A stretch of 28,384 nt of DNA, taken from positions 1-28,384 of the forward strand of contig JACKBR010000060.1 of NCBI GenBank assembly GCA_020634495.1, in the 5' to 3' direction. Source of the stretch: Ardenticatenaceae bacterium (GTDB taxonomy: Bacteria; Chloroflexota; Anaerolineae; Promineifilales; Promineifilaceae). The translations under genes and the position numbers were made by a program. The notes under the pieces were generated by a model. It was given only the letters and a program-made list of their open reading frames with translations. It made no database searches and was not told the DNA's origin. Positions 10,368 to 18,793 of this stretch are shown here, in pieces. The stretch's first letter is position 1. Every line of letters starts with the position of its first letter.

Positions 10368-10988
10368 TTAAGAAAGATAATAAGTCATCCGCTGGAGCTG
10401 GACCACCGGATCGCTGTAGCTAATTTCTACACCCTCTGGCACATTTAGATGGATGGGGGCATAGCTTAAAATGGAACGAATCCCCACAGTTACGAGCCTG
10501 TCGGTAATTTCTTGAGCGATATTGGCCGGTACAGCAATTACCGCGACCTTGATTTCGTTTTTGGTGATGACCTTTTCTAAATCGTCCACATCTTGCACGA
10601 TCAATTCATCCATTTGCTCGCCAATTTTGGCCGGATCGTTATCAAAAATCCAAGATATGCGGAAACCGCGATGGAGAAACCCGTGATAATGCGCCAGGGC
10701 ATGTCCCAGATAGCCAGCGCCAACCAGGGCAACATCCCACTCTTTTGTGAGGTGCAAAATTTCACGTAATTGTTCGATGAGGTATTTTATATGGTAGCCG
10801 GTTCCCTGTTTGCCAAACTCGCCAAAATGTGACAAATCTTTGCGAATTTGGGCTGAGCTAATGCCCAAACGTTCACCCAATTCATGAGATGAGGTGTTAA
10901 TTTTGCCTTCGTCCTCTGCCAATCGAGTGAGTTCACGCAAGTAGACTGGTAGACGGCCAATGACAATGTCTGGTATTTCCCTTGCCAC
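10368..10988 (-). CDS. rex: Rex, redox-sensing transcriptional repressor
   Basis: 206 residues from GTG 10988 (VAREIPDIVIGRLPVYLREL). GAGG lies nine bases upstream of it and Rex proteins are usually 205-215 residues. An upstream TTG at 11075 would add 29 non-homologous residues and has no ribosome site. Rex represses respiration and fermentation genes and releases DNA when NADH/NAD+ is high. Residues 1-75 are the winged-helix domain with the hallmark IRKDLSHFGEFGKQGTGY (48-65). GAGYLGHA (90-97) is the Rossmann dinucleotide loop, and the C-terminal helix (DPVVQLQRMTYYL) is the domain-swapped end. It is convergent with mreB and divergent from the exporter operon. A Rex-box-like site lies at its own promoter and another before the atp cluster. 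Confidence 0.96.
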   Translation of the reverse strand: MAREIPDIVIGRLPVYLRELTRLAEDEGKINTSSHELGERLGISSAQIRKDLSHFGEFGKQGTGYHIKYLIEQLREILHLTKEWDVALVGAGYLGHALAHYHGFLHRGFRISWIFDNDPAKIGEQMDELIVQDVDDLEKVITKNEIKVAVIAVPANIAQEITDRLVTVGIRSILSYAPIHLNVPEGVEISYSDPVVQLQRMTYYLS

Positions 10989-11006
10989 AGCGGTTTGCCT
11001 CGAGTT

Positions 11007-11037
11007 CTTACAGGAATCATGAGAATATTTCTGTAAG
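11007..11037. promoter_or_regulatory. 7-bp inverted repeat in the rex leader
   Basis: CTTACAG (11007-11013) and CTGTAAG (11031-11037) are perfect inverted copies 17 bases apart, in the rex leader about 20-50 bases upstream of the preferred GTG start. It could be an operator half-site pair or a leader hairpin; nothing decides between them. Confidence 0.3.
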
Positions 11038-11081
11038 TAAACTGTTTGAAGAACTGTCTGATAGAATGGTTGCAAACTTAT

Positions 11082-11099
11082 TCGTGTAAGTTTTCACAA
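11082..11099. promoter_or_regulatory. Candidate Rex operator at the rex promoter
   Basis: TCGTGTAAGTTTTCACAA matches 12 of 14 defined positions of TTGTGAANNNNTTCACAA, with a perfect right half. It abuts the -10 element of the candidate rex promoter and covers the predicted start of transcription, as expected for autoregulation, which is common for rex. It could also affect the divergent exporter operon. Confidence 0.5.
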
Positions 11100-11126
11100 T
11101 TTTAACATAAGAAAAAATGATAGCAA
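11099..11126 (-). promoter_or_regulatory. Candidate rex promoter
   Basis: On the minus strand, TTGCTA (11126-11121) and TAAAAT (11104-11099) are separated by 16 bases. Transcription would start near 11092, inside the Rex-box-like site. That leaves a leader of about 100 bases to the GTG at 10988. Confidence 0.45.
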
Positions 11127-11191
11127 CTAGGGTCAAGGCTGGATACGGCCGTAATCAATCTACGGCCGTTACAAAAAAAGGATATGGTTGA

Positions 11192-12745
11192 GTGCAGATG
11201 CGCAGAATAGCAATTGTAATAGGCATCATTGTTCTGCTGGGTGTTGGATATTTCATTGTGCGGCAGCGGCAGCTTGCCGCCGAAGATGCCGCCACGGAAA
11301 TTTTACGCGAGGCGGTTGTGAGCCGCGGGCAGGTAACGGCCACCGTGAATGCGGTTGGTTCCATCGAACCAGAATCGTTGGTTTCTTTGACGTTCGGGCT
11401 GGGGGGCACCATCCAGCAGGTAAATGTGGTGCGAGGCCAAACGGTGGCTGTGGGGGATGTGCTGGCTTCGCTAAACACCGATGAACTGGCGCTGGCGGTG
11501 CAGCAAGCCGCAGATGCCCTGAATATTCAGCAACTAACCTTGCAGCAGCGGCAAAGTTCAGCGCCATCGGCGGCGACCCTGGCCAGCGCCGAGGCAGACA
11601 TTGCGGCGGCAGAGGCCAATGTGGCGGTGGCTCAGGCAAACCTGGCTTCGGCAGAAGCGGCCGTTTTGCAGGCCCAGGCCCAGAAAGCACAGCTTTTGGC
11701 CGGGCCAACGCCGGGACAGGTGGCCCAGGCAGAAGCGAACCTGGCGGCGGCCCAGCAAGCGCAAAAAAATGCCGAAGAAGCGCATAACCAAACGCTGGAA
11801 TGTTTTACGCCGCCCGGTGGGGGGAGCGAGGTTTGTCCGGCTTTGGGTGCGCCGGAAGAGGCGGCTAGGGCGGCCCTGCAAAGCGCCAATGCCTCGCTGG
11901 CGGCGGCCGAAGCGGCGCTGCAAGATGTGCAAACCAGCGCACGCCCGGCGGACATTCAGTTAGCCGATGCGGCCATTGCCAATGCCCAGGCGGGGGTTCA
12001 GGCCGCGCAGGGCAATGTGCAGGCGGCGCAAGCCAATCTGGCCCGGGCACAGGCGGCTCATGACCGGCTGCTGGAACCACCAAGCGACAATGAGATTGCC
12101 GTGCTTGAGGCGCAGGTGGCAGCGGCCCAGACCAATCTGGCGCTGGCCGAACTGCGGCTGGTGCAGTCCCAAATTGTGGCTCCGATTGCGGGTACAGTGG
12201 CCAATGTGATCATCAATGAGGGTGAGCTGGCCTCGCCGGGCGCTCCGGCCATCACCGTGGTGAATGAAGCAGCGTTCCACATTACGGTAAGCGTGGATGA
12301 GATTGATATTGATGAGATTGCGCTGGGTCAGGAGGTTGAGGTTGGTGTGGATGCGCTGCCGGATACGGCCGTATCTGGCACCATCGCCGAAATTGCTCCC
12401 ACCTCGGCTACCTCTGGCGGCGTGGTAACTTATGTGGTTACGATTAACATCGATTCTGCCCAGTCAGATGCCCTACGGCCAGGCATGAGCGCCAGTGCAT
12501 CCATTGTGGTGGATGAGGTGGATGAGGTGTTGACCGTGCCCAACTGGGCCATTCGCCTGAACCGGGAAACGGGCGAGGCGTTTGTGAATTTGCAGCGGGC
12601 CGACGGCACCATTGAGGAAGTGGTGGTAGAGACGGGCCTGCGTAATGAGCAGTTCAGCGAGGTGTTGGCCGGATTGCGTGAGGGTGACACAGTGGTGCTG
12701 ACCAACGACCGTGAAGGCTTCAACCTGTTTGGGTCGGAAGAGTAA
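11192..12745 (+). CDS. HlyD/MacA/YknX-type periplasmic adaptor of an ABC exporter
   Basis: 517 residues from GTG 11192, with AAAGGA about nine bases upstream; ATG 11198 is two codons later. The protein is a membrane-fusion adaptor that couples a MacB-type transporter to its substrate outside the membrane. One N-terminal membrane anchor (about 6-23) precedes a lipoyl half-domain (GGTIQQVNVVRGQTVAVGDV, 71-90). A very long Ala/Gln-rich coiled-coil region follows (about 95-325), then the second lipoyl half (IVAPIAGTVANVIINEGELA, 328-347), a beta-barrel and a membrane-proximal domain. The coil is interrupted by a Pro/Gly loop bounded by Cys204 and Cys215, and LLAGPTPGQV and LLEPPSDNEI mark repeated turns. 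It is the first gene of the exporter operon. In a monoderm the closest known parallel is Bacillus YknX. Confidence 0.92.
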   Translation: MQMRRIAIVIGIIVLLGVGYFIVRQRQLAAEDAATEILREAVVSRGQVTATVNAVGSIEPESLVSLTFGLGGTIQQVNVVRGQTVAVGDVLASLNTDELALAVQQAADALNIQQLTLQQRQSSAPSAATLASAEADIAAAEANVAVAQANLASAEAAVLQAQAQKAQLLAGPTPGQVAQAEANLAAAQQAQKNAEEAHNQTLECFTPPGGGSEVCPALGAPEEAARAALQSANASLAAAEAALQDVQTSARPADIQLADAAIANAQAGVQAAQGNVQAAQANLARAQAAHDRLLEPPSDNEIAVLEAQVAAAQTNLALAELRLVQSQIVAPIAGTVANVIINEGELASPGAPAITVVNEAAFHITVSVDEIDIDEIALGQEVEVGVDALPDTAVSGTIAEIAPTSATSGGVVTYVVTINIDSAQSDALRPGMSASASIVVDEVDEVLTVPNWAIRLNRETGEAFVNLQRADGTIEEVVVETGLRNEQFSEVLAGLREGDTVVLTNDREGFNLFGSEE

Positions 12746-12803
12746 ACCCTAAGGGTTTTACTTCGCGAACTTTAAACTGAAATATGACAAACCCTTAGGG
12801 TTT
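12744..12803. repeat. Paired odd-palindrome element between adaptor and ATPase genes
   Basis: AAACCCTAAGGGTTT (12744-12758) and its exact reverse complement AAACCCTTAGGGTTT (12789-12803) are separated by 30 bases. Each arm is itself a 7+1+7 palindrome around one central base, A in the left arm and T in the right. The left arm overlaps the adaptor gene stop codon by two bases. The element fills almost the whole gap before the ATPase ribosome site. The right arm ends in five T and could act as a weak terminator or attenuator. Confidence 0.8.
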
Positions 12804-12816
12804 TTAAGTAGGAATT

Positions 12817-13566
12817 ATGAAAGAAAACGGCCGTAAACCTGTCATCACCATTAAAGAGTTGACCAAAGTGTACACGATGGGTGAACACAAAGTGCGTGCC
12901 CTCAATGGCGTGTCGCTTTCCATTTATGAAGGGGAATTTTTGTCGATTATGGGGCCGTCTGGCTCTGGCAAATCGACGATGATGAATATGCTGGGCGCGT
13001 TGGACAAGCCCACCAGCGGCACTTATTTGCTGGATGGCACCGACGTGAGCAATTTGAGTGAAGATGATTTGGCCGATGTGCGCAACCGCAAGATTGGCTT
13101 TGTTTTTCAAAGTTTTAACCTGCTGCCGCGAACGGCCGCTTTGCAGCAGGTAGAGCTCCCCTTAATCTATTCTGGCAAGCGACAGCGCGGGCAAAAAGCC
13201 CAGGAAGCGCTGGAAATGGTTGGGCTGGGGGATCGATTGGACCACAAGCCCAGCGAGCTTTCTGGCGGGCAGCAGCAGCGGGTGGCCATTGCTCGCGCCC
13301 TGGTGAACGAACCCGCCATCATTCTGGCCGATGAGCCAACGGGCAACCTGGACAGCAAATCGGGTACGGAGGTGATGCAGATTTTCCAGCAGCTCAACCG
13401 GGAGCGGGGCATCACGGTGGTGTTTGTGACGCATGATCCGTGGATTGCCCGCCATACGCATCGGGTGGTAACTCTGGCCGATGGCAAAATTGTGCGGGAT
13501 GAGCAGATTGATGAACCGTTGGTCGCTGGGGAGACGAAACGGCCGTCTGACGCCCTCCTTCAGTAA
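12817..13566 (+). CDS. MacB/LolD-type ABC exporter ATPase
   Basis: 249 residues; ATG 12817 is preceded by AGGA four bases upstream. This subunit binds and hydrolyses ATP to drive the FtsX-type permeases encoded downstream. Walker A GPSGSGKST is at 46-54, Q-loop FQSFNLLP at 97-104, signature LSGGQQQRV at 148-156, Walker B ILADEPTGNLDS at 169-180, and the switch His in VFVTHD follows. FQSFNLLP and DEPTGNLDS are characteristic of the MacB/LolD/FtsE subfamily, not of importers. The C-terminal tail is short and polar. ACGGCCGT occurs near both ends (Asn-Gly-Arg at residues 4-6 and Arg-Pro in KRPSDA). Confidence 0.95.
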   Translation: MKENGRKPVITIKELTKVYTMGEHKVRALNGVSLSIYEGEFLSIMGPSGSGKSTMMNMLGALDKPTSGTYLLDGTDVSNLSEDDLADVRNRKIGFVFQSFNLLPRTAALQQVELPLIYSGKRQRGQKAQEALEMVGLGDRLDHKPSELSGGQQQRVAIARALVNEPAIILADEPTGNLDSKSGTEVMQIFQQLNRERGITVVFVTHDPWIARHTHRVVTLADGKIVRDEQIDEPLVAGETKRPSDALLQ

Positions 13567-13610
13567 GTGAAAAGTAAAAAGTGAGAAGTGAAAAGTGGCA
13601 ACTCGCCACT
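13567..13610. repeat. GTGAAAAGT repeats and AGTGGC/GCCACT hairpin before permease 1
   Basis: GTGAAAAGT occurs at 13567-13575 and 13588-13596, with variants AAAAAGTGAGAAGT between. AGTGGC (13594-13599), loop AACTC, and GCCACT (13605-13610) form a 6-bp hairpin. It lies directly after the ATPase stop codon, the same placement as the other intergenic repeat elements here. Confidence 0.6.
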
Positions 13611-13624
13611 CGTATACTAAAAAC

Positions 13625-14869
<1,245 letters not shown>

Positions 14870-14874
14870 CTCGC

Positions 14875-14907
14875 AGGTGCGACGCACTTTCAAAGTGCGT
14901 CGCACCT
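14875..14907. repeat. Palindromic element between the two permease genes
   Basis: AGGTGCGACGCACTTT (14875-14890), a single C, then its exact reverse complement AAAGTGCGTCGCACCT (14892-14907): a 33-base near-perfect palindrome. Each arm contains its own odd palindrome, GTGCG-A-CGCAC on the left and GTGCG-T-CGCAC on the right. It lies in the 55-base gap between the permease genes and can form a very stable hairpin without a T tract. Confidence 0.85.
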
Positions 14908-14924
14908 CTGGTAATTGAGTAGCT

Positions 14925-16172
14925 ATGGTTTTTGAGAATTTGCGGATTGCCCTGGCGAGCCTGGGGGCAAATAAATTACGTGCCTCGCTGACGATGCTGG
15001 GCATTATGATTGGCGTGGCGGCGGTGATTACGCTGCTTTCCATTGGCGATGGCGTGACGCGCTTTATTGCCGAGCAGTTTTCTGGCCTGGGCAGCAATCT
15101 GGTGTTTATTATTCCTGTGCAGGAGGAGCCGGGGCGTCCGGGCAGCGATCCGTTGGCGGAATCGACGTTAACGCTGCGGGATGGTGAGCTGTTGGCGGAT
15201 ACGGCCGTAGTCCCCGGTGCCTCATCGGTGTCGCCCGCGTTGCTGCGCAATGCAGATTTACAGTACAGGGGTGAAGCCCATTCGCTGCTGCTGCGGGCGG
15301 CCACACCCAATTATGCCCAAACGTTGAGCTGGCCCGTGGCTCGTGGCGCTTTTTTTACGGATGTGGAGTATAACGGCCGTTCCCGCGTGGTTGTGCTGGG
15401 TTCAGAAGCAGTCGAAAACCTTTTCCCCGCTGATATTGATCCATTAGGCGAAGACATTCGGATTAATGGGCTAAATTTTAGAGTCATTGGCATTTTAGAA
15501 ACTCAAGGAGCCAACGCCTTTGGCGGCAGCCAGGATGACATTGCCATTGTGCCGCTGACCACAGCCCAGGAACGGCTGTTCAATAATCGCAGCCAGCGAA
15601 CCGGCGCGTTTTTGGTAGACGCCATTTTGATTCAGGCCGCAGAGGATGCCGCCATCGATGGGGTGATCATTGATGCCTCGGAAGTGCTGCGCCAGTCGCA
15701 CGATATTAACTTCCGGGATGAAGACGATTTCCAGATTTTGACCCAGCAAGATTTTTTGGATGCTTTCGGTTCGGTAACCAGCGTGCTGACCGTCTTTTTA
15801 GGCGCGATTGCCTCAATTTCGCTGCTGGTGGGCGGCATTGGCATCATGAATATCATGTTGGTGAGCGTAACGGAGCGGACGCGAGAAATTGGTTTGCGCA
15901 AAGCGGTGGGGGCCAAGCGGCTGGATATTTTGGGTCAGTTTTTGACGGAAGCGGTGATTATGGCGCTTTTGGGAGGGACGCTGGGGATTATTTTGGGAGT
16001 CATTGGGGCGATGGGTGTGCATACGGCCGTACCCGAACTAGACACCTCCGTCACCGTCAACTCCATTGCTCTGGCCGTTGGATTTTCTGTGGCAGTGGGG
16101 TTGTTTTTTGGCATCTACCCCGCCTCTCGTGCCGCAGCCCTGAACCCCATTGATGCGCTGCGATTTGAATAA
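14925..16172 (+). CDS. MacB/FtsX-type ABC exporter permease, copy 2
   Basis: 415 residues from ATG 14925 (MVFENLRIALASLGANKLRA), with only a weak GAG upstream. The layout is the same as in the preceding paralogue: N-terminal helix with MLGIMIGVAAVITLLSIGDG, extracytoplasmic domain with GEDIRINGLNFRVIGILETQ, FtsX domain with LLVGGIGIMNIMLVSVTERT, and C-terminal SRAAALNPIDALRFE. The C-terminal third is nearly identical to copy 1 while the outer domain is diverged, so the two probably arose by tandem duplication and now form a heterodimer with distinct outer faces. Three ACGGCCGT copies lie within it. No terminator is visible after its stop. Confidence 0.93.
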   Translation: MVFENLRIALASLGANKLRASLTMLGIMIGVAAVITLLSIGDGVTRFIAEQFSGLGSNLVFIIPVQEEPGRPGSDPLAESTLTLRDGELLADTAVVPGASSVSPALLRNADLQYRGEAHSLLLRAATPNYAQTLSWPVARGAFFTDVEYNGRSRVVVLGSEAVENLFPADIDPLGEDIRINGLNFRVIGILETQGANAFGGSQDDIAIVPLTTAQERLFNNRSQRTGAFLVDAILIQAAEDAAIDGVIIDASEVLRQSHDINFRDEDDFQILTQQDFLDAFGSVTSVLTVFLGAIASISLLVGGIGIMNIMLVSVTERTREIGLRKAVGAKRLDILGQFLTEAVIMALLGGTLGIILGVIGAMGVHTAVPELDTSVTVNSIALAVGFSVAVGLFFGIYPASRAAALNPIDALRFE

Positions 16173-16405
16173 AAACCATGCCAGAGAGAGAGTTAGAAAA
16201 ATTGTGACTCCTTGAAAATAGAGCCAAATTCAATTCAACCGCTAAGTTTCAAATTTTGACAGATCCCCAATTATGTACTACCCTCGCTCGCAAATGCCTT
16301 AAAATCTAATATCCATTCGCTAATCTGAAAGCTTATTTGCGAATGTGCACTTAACCTTTGAATTAGCCCCACCCGCAGTTAAATCATGTTGATCCCAAAA
16401 CGCCT

Positions 16406-16471
16406 GACAGCAGAAAACTTTCTGAAACTTTGCGCTTTTCAATGAATTAAAACACAAAGCGCAGAGCTGTC
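16406..16471 (+). ncRNA. Candidate three-way-junction leader RNA structure
   Basis: GACAGC (16406-16411) pairs with GCTGTC (16466-16471). Inside are CAGAA-AACT-TTCTG (16411-16424) and TGCGCTTT (16431-16438) paired with AAAGCGCA (16456-16463). Together they suggest a closing stem with two hairpins, about 250 bases upstream of the peptide-binding protein. It could be a regulatory leader, or a decayed interspersed repeat, since TTTGCG words of this kind occur in small bacterial repeats. Confidence 0.3.
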
Positions 16472-16563
16472 GGTAAATATCCTTCTGTTTAGCTCTCCAT
16501 TCGTTTGGCTTTTGCTTTGCATTCCTAATTTCCTCATTCTATCGACAAAAGCTCTTGTTTCCA

Positions 16564-16591
16564 GATTGCTAAAAAGCAATCCAAGGAGGTG
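16564..16591 (+). promoter_or_regulatory. Hairpin followed by an orphan Shine-Dalgarno-like AAGGAGGTG
   Basis: GATTGCT-AAAA-AGCAATC (16564-16581) is followed at once by AAGGAGGTG (16583-16591). The only frame it could serve starts with GTG 16589 and runs about 15 codons to TAG. It may mark a leader peptide or a sequestered site, or be chance. Confidence 0.25.
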
Positions 16592-16718
16592 TCTATAGCG
16601 ACCCACTCAAGCAAAAAAATAGAAAACTCATTTTAGAAAGGATACTGTTTGAGTCGTTTCAAAAAGCCTGAAATTGTTGCGGCATGAATGGTAAAAATGC
16701 TAATTAAGGAGAAGAAAT

Positions 16719-18305
16719 ATGAAACGCTTTTATATTTTGCTTTTCGCGTTGTTTTTGTTAATGTTTGCCGCTTGTTCTTCCGGTGAAGCCGATGAAACGA
16801 CAACCGATTCGGGTGATACAACAACTGAGGACGGCGGTACCGAAGCAGAGAGCGCTGCCACCGATGACAAATATGGGGGCACCCTTCGCGTTGCCTTCCA
16901 AAACGAATGGGCTGGCCTGGACCTCCATACCGTCAGCTCCTACTCCAGCTACCAGATTCTCAACAATGTCCTGGAAGGATTGACAACCTACGACGACGAT
17001 CTCAATTTGCAGCCAGGGTTGGCCGAATCTTGGGAGCAGTCAGACGATGGGCTAACCTGGACGTTCCATCTACGGCAGGGGGTGATGTTCCATAACGGCC
17101 GTGAAATGACGGCCGAAGATGTGAAATGGAGCTTTGAACGCCTCATCGACCCCGCCACTGGCGCTGGGAATGCTGGCCGCGTTGGCCCCGCCGATACCCA
17201 AATCGAAGTGATTGATGAGTACACCGTTGCCATCACCCATCCAGAACCCTTTGGCATTTTCCCCCAATCTTTGGGCTTTGATAAATCAACCGGCATCGTT
17301 GCCATGGAAAGCCTGGAAGACGATGGCACCATTAGCATGCCCATCGGCACTGGCCCCTTCAAAATCTCAGAGGTGGAAGGAACCACCCGCCTTGTATTAG
17401 AAAAGCACGACGATTATTGGCAAGAAGGTTTGCCCTACCTGGACGAAATTGTCATCGAACCCATCCCAGATGACACCGTGCGCGAAACAGCCCTGCTTGG
17501 TGGCGAAGTTGATTGGATACTTTCTATCGCTCCGCAAAACTTTGATTCACTAAACGACAACCCCGATGTTGTTGTGGCTACCGCACCGCAGCTTTCCTAC
17601 GATTACATTGGCATCAACCTTACCCGCGAACCGTTTAGCGATGTGCGTGTCCGGCAGGCCATTGCCCTGGCCCTGGACCGTGATGTTTTGTGTGAAGCTG
17701 GCTATTTTGGCCTTTGTGAAACGATTCAAGGCCCAGTTGGCCCTGGCAGCCCCTGGTACTTTGCCTACACACCATACGACCAAGACGTTGACCGCGCCAA
17801 GGAACTGCTGGCCGAAGCCGGGTATCCTGATGGCTTTGAGATGGAACTGCTGCCAACGACGCAGTATGGCGAAACGGTTCGGGCTGCCCAGGTTTTGCAG
17901 CAGCAGCTGGCAGAAATTGGTATCGTGGCTTCCATTAATGCGCCTGAATGGAGTGAATGGCTAGAGCTAGAAGGTAACTTCATGTACGATGCCTACATTT
18001 GTAACTGGAACGGTTTAATCGACGCCGATCAGTACTATTACCTCCAGCATCGTAACGATCAGGTGTTTAACTTTACTGGCTACAACAACCCCGATTTTGA
18101 TACCTTGGTAGATGAAGGCCGGGCTATCAGTGATTTTGACGCCCGCTATGCAATTTATGAGCAGGCGGACAAAATGCTTGTTGACGATGCCCCTTACATT
18201 TACATGTATAACAAGCAAGAAATCCGGGCGTATGCGGCTAATGTGCATGGCTTTGTTGTTCGGCCAGATCAGGCAAATAATTTCTGGAACGTTTGGCTTG
18301 ATTAA
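16719..18305 (+). CDS. Peptide-binding lipoprotein of a Dpp/Opp ABC transporter (SBP family 5)
   Basis: 528 residues, start supported by AAGGAGAAGAA directly before ATG. The signal peptide MKRFYILLFALFLLMFAAC ends in a lipobox with Cys19 as the lipidated residue. Residues 20-52 are a low-complexity Thr/Asp/Glu/Gly linker that holds the receptor off the membrane, as in monoderm-type binding proteins. The mature domain has the family-5 pattern: YGGTLRVAF, a GLAESWEQSDDGLTWTFHLR segment followed by QGVMFHNGREMTAEDVKWSF, and FSDVRVRQAIALALDRD. It captures oligopeptides or dipeptides outside the cell for the DppBCDF-like channel encoded downstream. Two Cys flank a short loop (VLCEAGYFGLCE) and may form a disulfide. 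It is separated from dppB by 488 bases containing a strong hairpin, so it is probably expressed above the membrane genes. Confidence 0.93.
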   Translation: MKRFYILLFALFLLMFAACSSGEADETTTDSGDTTTEDGGTEAESAATDDKYGGTLRVAFQNEWAGLDLHTVSSYSSYQILNNVLEGLTTYDDDLNLQPGLAESWEQSDDGLTWTFHLRQGVMFHNGREMTAEDVKWSFERLIDPATGAGNAGRVGPADTQIEVIDEYTVAITHPEPFGIFPQSLGFDKSTGIVAMESLEDDGTISMPIGTGPFKISEVEGTTRLVLEKHDDYWQEGLPYLDEIVIEPIPDDTVRETALLGGEVDWILSIAPQNFDSLNDNPDVVVATAPQLSYDYIGINLTREPFSDVRVRQAIALALDRDVLCEAGYFGLCETIQGPVGPGSPWYFAYTPYDQDVDRAKELLAEAGYPDGFEMELLPTTQYGETVRAAQVLQQQLAEIGIVASINAPEWSEWLELEGNFMYDAYICNWNGLIDADQYYYLQHRNDQVFNFTGYNNPDFDTLVDEGRAISDFDARYAIYEQADKMLVDDAPYIYMYNKQEIRAYAANVHGFVVRPDQANNFWNVWLD

Positions 18306-18323
18306 TCAAATCCTTTGTTTTAT

Positions 18324-18376
18324 GTAAAAGCGGGAACGTCCTTTAAAGAAAATGAAGCCATTTCTCCCGCTTTTAC
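18324..18376 (+). terminator. 12-bp stem-loop after the binding-protein gene
   Basis: GTAAAAGCGGGA (18324-18335) and TCCCGCTTTTAC (18365-18376) are perfect inverted copies 29 bases apart, beginning 19 bases after the stop codon. There is no T tract after the stem. It is more likely an mRNA-stabilising or partial-termination structure than a full terminator; such structures after binding-protein genes are known to raise their expression over the permeases. Confidence 0.5.
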
Positions 18377-18467
18377 TTGAGCAAACCTCAGAAACATCGC
18401 TCTTCAGTTTTTAACGAACTTTCTGTGGTTTGAGTACATTGTTTACAAAATAACTTAACCTTCTAAT

Positions 18468-18589
18468 TGTCTTTCTGAACGGAGTCTTCGGAGTTCCTGG
18501 CTCCTGTCAGGCAGAATCTCTCTAACGCTAGAATACTTTAGAGATTGCAGAAGCTTCAGGGATGCTTCGGAGGACCTCAGCATGACAAG
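18468..18589. repeat. Imperfect inverted repeat, MITE-like
   Basis: The left end TTGTCTTTCTGAACGGAG (18468-18485) resembles the reverse complement of the right end, CTTGTCATGCTGAGGTCC. Inside, GAATCTCTCTAA (18514-18525) faces TTTAGAGATTGC, and CTTCGGAG occurs on both sides (18487 and 18566). About 120 bases with no ORF. It reads like a decayed interspersed repeat with terminal inverted ends. Confidence 0.45.
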
Positions 18590-18681
18590 TTCAAGATTAA
18601 GAACACTTATTTAACGGTGTGCTTAACTTAGCGAGATTGGTCCAATCTTCAAAATTGGCAATCTGTGAAATTTATGCAGAA

Positions 18682-18741
18682 AGGACTGGCAGTCCAAAAT
18701 ATGGCGTTTTTGGCTGTTTATGGTCAAGGACTGCCAGTCCT
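18682..18741. repeat. Paired odd-palindrome element before dppB
   Basis: AGGACTGGCAGTCC (18682-18695) is the exact reverse complement of GGACTGCCAGTCCT (18728-18741), with 32 bases between. Each arm is an odd palindrome, GGACTG-G-CAGTCC and GGACTG-C-CAGTCC. It has the same design as the elements at 12744 and 22621 but a different sequence. Confidence 0.8.
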
Positions 18742-18750
18742 GGTTTTAAG

Positions 18751-18780
18751 GCGTACGCCAGGCGTTAGGCCTGTTTTTTT
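18751..18780 (+). terminator. Terminator-like hairpin directly upstream of dppB
   Basis: CAGGC (18759-18763), loop GTTAG, GCCTG (18769-18773), then seven T (18774-18780). A separate palindrome GGCGTACGCC lies immediately upstream (18750-18759). The T tract ends 13 bases before the dppB ATG, so it may attenuate read-through from the binding-protein gene. Confidence 0.45.
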
Positions 18781-18793
18781 AGTAGGACTCATC

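Larger units (their letters stand above)
16173..16718 (+). other. AT-rich non-coding leader region before the binding-protein gene
   Basis: 546 bases with no credible gene and clearly lower GC than its surroundings. Besides the two structures listed separately, it holds a 7-bp inverted repeat CATTCGC (16314-16320) / GCGAATG (16339-16345). No promoter with a good spacer was found; TTGACA at 16256 lacks a well-placed -10. The ATG-proximal end supplies AAGGAG for the binding-protein gene. Confidence 0.6.

Noticed and set aside
10986..11075. Upstream TTG start for rex (29 extra residues)
   Set aside because: No ribosome site, exceeds the usual Rex length, and would leave almost no leader after the predicted transcription start; GTG 10988 fits better.
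16589..16636. Short GTG-started ORF after the orphan AAGGAGGTG
   Set aside because: The start codon lies inside the Shine-Dalgarno-like sequence itself and the product is only about 15 residues without features; kept only as a regulatory curiosity.
18665..18793. N-terminal extension of dppB
   Set aside because: It would translate the palindromic element and terminator-like hairpin; ATG 18794 has a good ribosome site and the family N-terminus.
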